Shown: positions 5,998 through 9,903 of the stretch, piece by piece
How positions within the stretch are numbered: the first letter of the stretch is position 1
Layout of the letters: every line of letters starts with the position of its first letter
DNA from: DASYDU01 sp031403315
Lineage (GTDB): Bacteria > Planctomycetota > Planctomycetia > Pirellulales > Lacipirellulaceae
Length of the DNA: 9,903 nt
Reading direction: 5' to 3'
Assembly (NCBI GenBank): GCA_031403315.1
Contig: JANNTD010000273.1
Location: 1-9,903 of the forward strand
Program-made: the position numbers and the translations under genes
The notes under the pieces: model-generated
The model's input: only the letters and a program-made list of their open reading frames with translations
What the model was told of the DNA's origin: nothing
Databases searched by the model: none

Positions 5998-7236
5998 ATG
6001 TACTGCCCAGACTTCTGTCCTTCCTCGCTCAAATGGCTGTTCCTCACGCTGCTAGCGCCCGCTTCGCCGGCATTTGCCGACTTGTGGGCCGTCAGCACCG
6101 ACGCCAGCTACAGCCGGGTGATTCGCTTCGATAACCAGGGCAACGAGCTGCCGGGCGGCATTCCTTCCTTCAGCGCTGGCCTGCTCGCGCCGGGCGGCAT
6201 CACGGTCGGCCCGGACGGCACCATCTACGTCAGCAGCCGAGGCAACTCGAAGATCCTGTCGTATGCGTGCGACGACACGAGCTGCACGCCGCAAGGACTG
6301 CCGGGCGGTACACCGGGCGAATTCGCCACGCTCAGTGGCGCACAACCGGCGCAGCTCAAATTCGGGCCCGACGGCAATCTCTATGTTTCCGAACTATTCG
6401 GTCAAAATGTGCGGGCCTACAACCCGACCACCGGCGCTCAACTTGCCAACGCCGCGAGCGGGCTACCCGGCACCGGCGGCATCGCGTTCGAGGAGGACGG
6501 CGATCTCTTGGTCGGCACAGTCGTGGTCCCCGATTTCATGATCCCGGCCACCATCTCGCGGTTCAGCGGCGGGGTTCAGCAAGCACCGTTCTTTGTAGCA
6601 ACCCAGGGCGAGCTCAATTTCGCTTCGTCGATGATGTTCTTGCCCAACGGCGATCTGGTGGCCGTCGACCTGTTCGCCGACAAGTTGCTCCGCTTTACCA
6701 GTAACGGACTGTTTTTGGGTAATTTTGGTCTGATGACGCCAATCATCGAGGGCAAACCGAATTTTCCCTCCGACATCGTGTTCGACCCGGACGGCAACCT
6801 GATCGTCGCGGTGCTCGGCCCGAACAACCCAGGTGACCCGGGTGGTAATCAGGGGCAGCTCTTGCGCTATAGCGTCGAGGGCCATTTTCTGGAAATCATC
6901 GCCGACGAGCTCGAGCAGGTTGGCGCCTTGGCCTGGACCGCTTCATCCGAGACCCTCGCCGGCGACTTCAACAACGACGGCGACGTCGACGCCGCCGACT
7001 ACGCCAAGTGGAAAGGCGACTTCGGCAAGTTCGTCGCCACGGCCAACGGTGCCGACGGCAACGGAAACGGCATCGTCGACGCCGGTGATTATACCATCTG
7101 GCGCGATGCGTTCTCCGAGCCGCTGGACGGATCGGCCTTCGCGTCGGCCGTCCCCGAACCGTCGACCTGCACGCTGCTAATGTTGGGCCTATTCGCCTCG
7201 CTTGGGGTACGATCCCGTTCGTTTTTTCGGAACTAG
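5998..7236 (+). CDS. Secreted beta-propeller protein with dockerin-like loops and a PEP-CTERM sorting signal
   Basis: 412-residue exported protein. Residues 1-27 form a signal peptide (hydrophobic LKWLFLTLLAPASPAFA, cleavage before DLW). The body carries about five NHL/SMP-30-like blades with the pattern hydrophobic-x-PDG-x-hydrophobic: GGITVGPDGTIYV, LKFGPDGNLYV, IAFEEDGDLLV, MFLPNGDLVAV and IVFDPDGNLIV. Two calcium-loop dockerin-like segments follow: GDFNNDGDVDAADY (322-335) and ADGNGNGIVDAGDY (352-365). The C-terminus is a PEP-CTERM signal: VPEPS (385-389), a short hydrophobic span and basic RSRSFFRN. Such proteins are expected to be cleaved by an exosortase and displayed outside the cell; the propeller's ligand is unknown. 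The ATG at 5998 is chosen because the signal peptide starts there and GGAG lies at 5984-5987. The in-frame ATG at 5824 would add 58 Arg/Pro-rich residues in front of the signal peptide. No exosortase gene is in the window. Confidence 0.9.
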   Translation: MYCPDFCPSSLKWLFLTLLAPASPAFADLWAVSTDASYSRVIRFDNQGNELPGGIPSFSAGLLAPGGITVGPDGTIYVSSRGNSKILSYACDDTSCTPQGLPGGTPGEFATLSGAQPAQLKFGPDGNLYVSELFGQNVRAYNPTTGAQLANAASGLPGTGGIAFEEDGDLLVGTVVVPDFMIPATISRFSGGVQQAPFFVATQGELNFASSMMFLPNGDLVAVDLFADKLLRFTSNGLFLGNFGLMTPIIEGKPNFPSDIVFDPDGNLIVAVLGPNNPGDPGGNQGQLLRYSVEGHFLEIIADELEQVGALAWTASSETLAGDFNNDGDVDAADYAKWKGDFGKFVATANGADGNGNGIVDAGDYTIWRDAFSEPLDGSAFASAVPEPSTCTLLMLGLFASLGVRSRSFFRN

Positions 7237-7244
7237 AGAAATAG

Positions 7245-7266
7245 CCGGCGACCTACGTGTCGCCGG
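7245..7266 (+). terminator. GC-rich perfect hairpin after the PEP-CTERM gene
   Basis: Perfect 8-bp arms CCGGCGAC (7245-7252) and GTCGCCGG (7259-7266) enclose a 6-nt loop, 8 nt after the stop codon. No T-tract follows. The position at a gene 3' end and the compact strong stem suggest a terminator or 3'-end stabiliser separating this gene from the redoxin pair. Confidence 0.45.
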
Positions 7267-7296
7267 AACCACCACAGTCCACTTCACCACCGTCTT

Positions 7297-7302
7297 GGAG
7301 GA
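7297..7302 (+). promoter_or_regulatory. Shine-Dalgarno GGAGGA of the first redoxin gene
   Basis: GGAGGA sits 7 nt before the ATG at 7310. It is the clearest Shine-Dalgarno in the window and fixes the start over the in-frame upstream ATG at 7202. It contrasts with ruvB and the DUF1559 gene, which have none. Confidence 0.75.
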
Positions 7303-7309
7303 CCGACCG

Positions 7310-7963
7310 ATGAAAAAGGCACTCAGATCTTTTGGCGTAGGCATGTCGATGGCGGTTGCGGCCGCGATCGCCGCCGTCCCGACCGCCTACGGCGCCGATG
7401 CCGCGACAGGGAGCAACGCGGGGGCAAGTGAACCCGAGCACAAAAAGCTCGGCGTCGGCGATCCGGCCCCCGCGTGGGACGGTCTCGCTGGCGTCGACGA
7501 CCAAAAACACAGCCTCGGCGAGCATGCCGACGCGAAGGCCGTGGTCGTGGTCTTCACCTGCAACCACTGCCCCGTCGCCGTGGCCTATGAAGACCGCATC
7601 GTCGAAATCGCTTCCGACTACAAGGACAAGGGCGTCGACGTCGTGGCGATCAATGTCAGCAACCTCGATGCCGACAAGCTGCCGGCCATGAAAGAGCGGG
7701 CCGAGGAGAAGGGCTTCAAGTTCGACTACGTCTACGATCCGTCGCAAGATATCGGCCAAGCATACGGGGCGGCCGTCACTCCACACGCCTTTCTGCTCGA
7801 CGGCGAACGAAACGTCGCCTACATCGGTGCGATCGACGACAACATGTCCGCGGACAAAGTCACCAAGCACCACCTCCGCGACGCGATCGACGCCGTGCTC
7901 GCCGGCAGCAAGCCGGAGCCGGCGACCACCAAGCCGATCGGCTGCGGCATCAAGTATGAATGA
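7310..7963 (+). CDS. Exported AhpC/TSA-type thioredoxin-fold protein with CNHC motif
   Basis: 217-residue redoxin. MKKALRSF followed by an Ala-rich hydrophobic stretch forms a signal peptide, with cleavage near residue 28-29 (AYGA). Mature features are the entry motif LGVGDPAPAW (47-56), strand plus active site VVVVFTCNHCPVA (78-90, Cys84 and Cys87), VDVVAINVSN (109-118) and the cis-proline loop VTPHAFLLD (156-164, Pro158). A conserved-looking tail KPIGCGIKYE (208-217) holds a third Cys, Cys212. It belongs to the AhpC/TSA redoxin superfamily and probably acts in the periplasm on thiols or peroxide; CNHC is unlike the oxidoreductase-standard CGPC. An excess of Lys/Asp codons marks a soluble protein. 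It is followed by a second thioredoxin-fold gene overlapping by 8 nt, so the two are probably translated together. Confidence 0.9.
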   Translation: MKKALRSFGVGMSMAVAAAIAAVPTAYGADAATGSNAGASEPEHKKLGVGDPAPAWDGLAGVDDQKHSLGEHADAKAVVVVFTCNHCPVAVAYEDRIVEIASDYKDKGVDVVAINVSNLDADKLPAMKERAEEKGFKFDYVYDPSQDIGQAYGAAVTPHAFLLDGERNVAYIGAIDDNMSADKVTKHHLRDAIDAVLAGSKPEPATTKPIGCGIKYE

Positions 7964-8489
7964 TCGCGGCCAACGCCGTTTCGCCACTTGCGGCTTAGCG
8001 CTCCTAACGCTCGCTCTATCGGCGCCGGCTGGCTGCACTCGGACCGAACCGAAATCGCTCGTTGATCGCACGGAATTCGACGTGGTCCTGGCTGATCTCT
8101 CGGGCAAAGTGGTGCTCGTCGACTGCTGGGCCACCTGGTGCGGCCCGTGCGTCGAACAGTTACCGCACGCCGCCGAACTCGCAAGACAACATCCCGACAC
8201 AGATTTCGCCGTCGTCACGTTGAACTTCGACAATCCCGATGCGGCCGAGCAGGTTCGTTCGGTGCTAGAGCGGGCGGGTGCCAGTGGTTTGACCAATCTC
8301 CAAAGCAAGTTCGGCGGCAGCTCAGAATCGATGGACGCGTTCGAGATCGCCAGCGGGGCCCTGCCCCACTACAAGCTGTTCGACCGCAAAGGCAAACTCC
8401 GCCGCACGTTCGAGCTCGATCCGTCGGCCAAAACGCAATTCGGGCCGGCCGATATCGACGCGGCCGTGGCGGCACTGCTCGCGGAGTGA
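7956..8489 (+). CDS. TlpA/ResA-like thioredoxin lipoprotein with WCGPC
   Basis: 177-residue thioredoxin-fold protein. Its N-terminus MNDRGQRRF plus a hydrophobic stretch ends in LSAPAGC (Cys27), a probable lipobox; Pro at -3 is atypical, so lipidation is likely rather than certain. The core has VVLVDCWATWCGPCVEQLP (52-70) with catalytic Cys62 and Cys65, an extra Cys57, FAVVTLNFDN (84-93) and the cis-proline loop GALPHYKLFD (134-143). Membrane-anchored thioredoxins of this kind act as thiol-disulfide reductases in the periplasm, for example in cytochrome c maturation, but the partner here is unknown. The start ATG at 7956 lies inside the end of the preceding redoxin gene (8-nt overlap, different frame), implying translational coupling; there is no own Shine-Dalgarno. 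The frame is open further upstream to 7827, but that part is a shadow of the previous gene. Confidence 0.9.
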   Translation: MNDRGQRRFATCGLALLTLALSAPAGCTRTEPKSLVDRTEFDVVLADLSGKVVLVDCWATWCGPCVEQLPHAAELARQHPDTDFAVVTLNFDNPDAAEQVRSVLERAGASGLTNLQSKFGGSSESMDAFEIASGALPHYKLFDRKGKLRRTFELDPSAKTQFGPADIDAAVAALLAE

Positions 8490-8502
8490 GGCCTATCCGG
8501 GG

Positions 8503-8508
8503 TATGTT
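8503..8508 (+). promoter_or_regulatory. -10 box (TATGTT) before the DUF1559 gene, leaderless type
   Basis: The context reads GGTATGTTgtctgtATG: a box with TA..T 6 nt before the ATG at 8515, within the 25-nt gap after the redoxin stop. It shares the GGTAT start and spacing with the ruvB box. No Shine-Dalgarno is present and no -35 is convincing. Confidence 0.35.
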
Positions 8509-8514
8509 GTCTGT

Positions 8515-9627
8515 ATGGTTCGACGCGGCACCAATCACTGGGAGGGCGAGGCTCCTGCCGAGCTTTGTGCGTGCAATGCCAAGCGCGGCGGGAGCCTCAC
8601 CCTCCCGGCTGGCCAGCCACCGCGGCCGGCCTTTTCGCTCGTCGAGCTGTTGATCGTGATGGCAATCATCGGCATCCTGATCGGCATCCTGATTCCGGCG
8701 GTGCAGTCGAGCCGGGCGGCGGCGGCCCGCAACGCCTGCGGCAACAACCTCCGCCAAATCGGCCTCGCCGCCCACAACCATCTGGCCTCGCTCGGCTACT
8801 TTCCCAACGGCTCGGTCGCCAGGGAATATCCGGTTGACCCGCTCGCCGAATGGACGCTCTATCGCTGGTCGGCACTGGCGTCGCTCACGCCCTATCTCGA
8901 GAACACGGCTGCCTACGATGCCCTCGATCTCTCGGTGCCGCTGTACGACCGCGTGAGTTTCAAAGTGCGCCCGGAGAATGTCGAGGCCGTGAAGATCGTC
9001 GTCGCCGAATTTCTCTGCCCGAGCGATATTGGTCAACGCGTCACAGAAGAGTTCGGACCAACCAACTATGCTGTTTGTACTGGGTCGGGCATCCGCGGCG
9101 GCACACCGCGGAACACCGACGGCATGTTCTTCACCAATTCCGAAACCACGCCGGCCAAGATCACCGACGGCCTCTCGAAGACAGCCCTCGCGTCGGAGAG
9201 CCGGCTCGGCCCGCCAAAGGTCGAAACGGAAGAACTAGAAGTGTTCATCGCTGAGGACCCGCAAATCGACTACAAGTTCATTCTCACCGCCCCGGTCGCC
9301 GAAACGCCCTGTCAGAATTCGACGTACTGGAACCGCGACGACCCGCGCGGCTTTGCCTGGGTCAACGGCGAGTATCGCTGCACCATGTACAACCACTGGC
9401 AAACGCCCAACGGCGAGTCGCCCGATTGCATGGGCGTCCAATTCAGTGGCGGCGTGCAGGCCCGCTACGCACCCTACGGCTGGCGGGCCGCTCGGAGCAA
9501 TCACCCGGGCGGAGCGAACGTACTTCTGGCCGACGGCTCGCTGCGGTTCGTGGGCGACGAAGTCGACGCCGACGTCTGGAAAGACCTCGCCACCATCGCC
9601 GGCGGCGAAACCAGCGCCGTGCCATGA
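8515..9627 (+). CDS. DUF1559 prepilin-like protein with an H-X9-DG C-terminus and an enlarged leader
   Basis: 370-residue planctomycete-type pseudopilin. The type IV pilin/type II secretion N-terminus is AFSLVELLIVMAIIGILIG, with predicted prepilin peptidase cleavage between Ala39 and Phe40, Glu at mature position 5, and a hydrophobic helix running to about residue 62. The DUF1559 body follows (NNLRQIGLAAHNH, YFPNGSV, FLCPSDIG, TNYAVCTG, DGLSKTALASES). It closes with HPGGANVLLADG (330-341), an exact H-X9-DG motif, then SLRFV. Cleaved products are expected to sit in the cell envelope; their role in this phylum is not established. The leader of 39 residues is longer than the usual 6-20 because a palindromic element lies inside it: MVRRGTNH looks like an ordinary leader start, then WEGEAPAEL and RGGSLTLP come from the element. 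The start ATG at 8515 follows a TATGTT box. Confidence 0.92.
   Translation: MVRRGTNHWEGEAPAELCACNAKRGGSLTLPAGQPPRPAFSLVELLIVMAIIGILIGILIPAVQSSRAAAARNACGNNLRQIGLAAHNHLASLGYFPNGSVAREYPVDPLAEWTLYRWSALASLTPYLENTAAYDALDLSVPLYDRVSFKVRPENVEAVKIVVAEFLCPSDIGQRVTEEFGPTNYAVCTGSGIRGGTPRNTDGMFFTNSETTPAKITDGLSKTALASESRLGPPKVETEELEVFIAEDPQIDYKFILTAPVAETPCQNSTYWNRDDPRGFAWVNGEYRCTMYNHWQTPNGESPDCMGVQFSGGVQARYAPYGWRAARSNHPGGANVLLADGSLRFVGDEVDADVWKDLATIAGGETSAVP
8538..8608. repeat. REP-like palindromic element (GEAPAE type) inside the DUF1559 leader
   Basis: Two 28-nt arms, 8538-8565 and 8581-8608, are reverse complements at 24 of 28 positions. Two of the four mismatches would be G-U wobbles in RNA. The loop is 15 nt (8566-8580). 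The left arm contains GGGAGGGCGAGGCTCC and the right arm GGAGCCTCACCCTCCC. From memory, palindromes of this kind are dispersed in planctomycete genomes and yield GEAPAE / GGSLTLP peptides when read through. Only this one copy is in the window, so its repeat status rests on that recollection. Confidence 0.75.
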
Positions 9628-9644
9628 CGTATCACTCGGCCGGC

Positions 9645-9887
9645 CTAATTGTAGTAAATGTAGGCCACGTCGTGCGAGTCGGCTGAGACACCCTGCGGCA
9701 AATACACGTTCATCACGTCGGAACTGTCGTCGACCTGGATGATGAGCTGCGCGTCGGACGGCGGAATCTCGTCCGAGAGTTCGCGGACCGAAACTTCATT
9801 CGGACCGACATGCGACAGCGGAAGATCGCGCTCGCCGACTTTGAGCGTTAGAGCTACCCTGGCAGAATAACCGTTGCGGAATGCCAT
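9645..9887 (-). CDS. Small hypothetical protein, 80 residues
   Basis: A complete small gene reading from the ATG at 9887 to the TAG at 9645, convergent with the DUF1559 gene and 17 nt from its end. The product is not recognised. It is acidic overall after a basic start (MAFRNGYSAR), has no signal peptide, membrane helix or Cys, and alternates hydrophobic and polar residues (VALTLKVG, AQLIIQVDD, VMNVYLPQGV), suggesting a small all-beta protein. It ends in an aromatic AYIYYN. Balanced amino-acid use, unlike the Arg/Ser/Pro-rich shadows elsewhere, and a TAGGAT box 8 nt upstream support it as real. Because the window ends 16 nt upstream, its promoter and operon context are not visible. Confidence 0.7.
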   Translation of the reverse strand: MAFRNGYSARVALTLKVGERDLPLSHVGPNEVSVRELSDEIPPSDAQLIIQVDDSSDVMNVYLPQGVSADSHDVAYIYYN

Positions 9888-9895
9888 CGTGACAC

Positions 9896-9901
9896 ATCCT
9901 A
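9896..9901 (-). promoter_or_regulatory. TAGGAT box before the 80-residue gene
   Basis: The minus strand reads GATAGGATgtgtcacgATG, with TAGGAT 8 nt before the ATG at 9887. It is the same hexamer as before the ATP-grasp gene. It could be a -10 of a near-leaderless transcript or, through AGGA, a distant Shine-Dalgarno. The window edge hides any -35. Confidence 0.3.
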
Positions 9902-9903
9902 TC

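Noticed and set aside
9638..9645. GGCCGGCC palindrome in the gap between the last two convergent genes
   Set aside because: An 8-bp palindrome of G and C is expected by chance at this base composition and is too short to act as a terminator.

Overview
The window looks like a GC-rich chromosomal segment from a planctomycete, most likely of the Pirellulales type. The markers are a DUF1559 prepilin-like protein with a C-terminal H-X9-DG motif, a PEP-CTERM protein carrying dockerin-like calcium loops, a GEAPAE-type palindromic element, and a RuvB with the variant sensor-2 stretch PRVANNRMRWVRDY. The taxonomic call is an inference from these families; no search was run. No rRNA, tRNA, CRISPR array, transposase or phage gene was seen.

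Layout. 1-687 (+) is the 3' part of an alpha/beta hydrolase that begins before the window. 797-1906 (+) is ruvB, the Holliday-junction branch-migration motor. It meets, stop codon on stop codon, a minus-strand operon that reads from 5363 down to 1903. In transcription order this encodes a circularly permuted ATP-grasp protein (5363-3852), an Alpha-E protein (3841-2852) and a transglutaminase-like protease (2772-1903). These three families are a recurrent trio, thought to make and/or trim a peptide or amide-linked product that has not been defined. Upstream of it lies about 630 bp without a convincing gene (5364-5997), holding three perfect 18-bp tandem repeats, a TTGACA-type promoter candidate and a hairpin.

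From 5998 to 9627 everything reads +. It starts with a secreted beta-propeller/dockerin/PEP-CTERM surface protein (5998-7236), then a GC-rich hairpin. Next come two exported thioredoxin-fold proteins whose genes overlap by 8 nt (7310-7963 and 7956-8489), and a DUF1559 prepilin-like protein (8515-9627). A small unknown 80-residue protein lies on the minus strand at the right edge (9887-9645).

The points most worth a second look are: (i) the ATP-grasp/Alpha-E/transglutaminase operon; (ii) a REP-like 71-bp hairpin element inserted in frame into the prepilin leader of the DUF1559 gene; (iii) a shared TAnnnT box 6-8 nt before four start codons, two of which also carry GGTA and lack any Shine-Dalgarno, suggesting leaderless transcription; and (iv) the 3 x 18-bp repeat upstream of the operon. 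The ATP-grasp operon is conserved and recognisable, so it is biochemically open rather than a new discovery.
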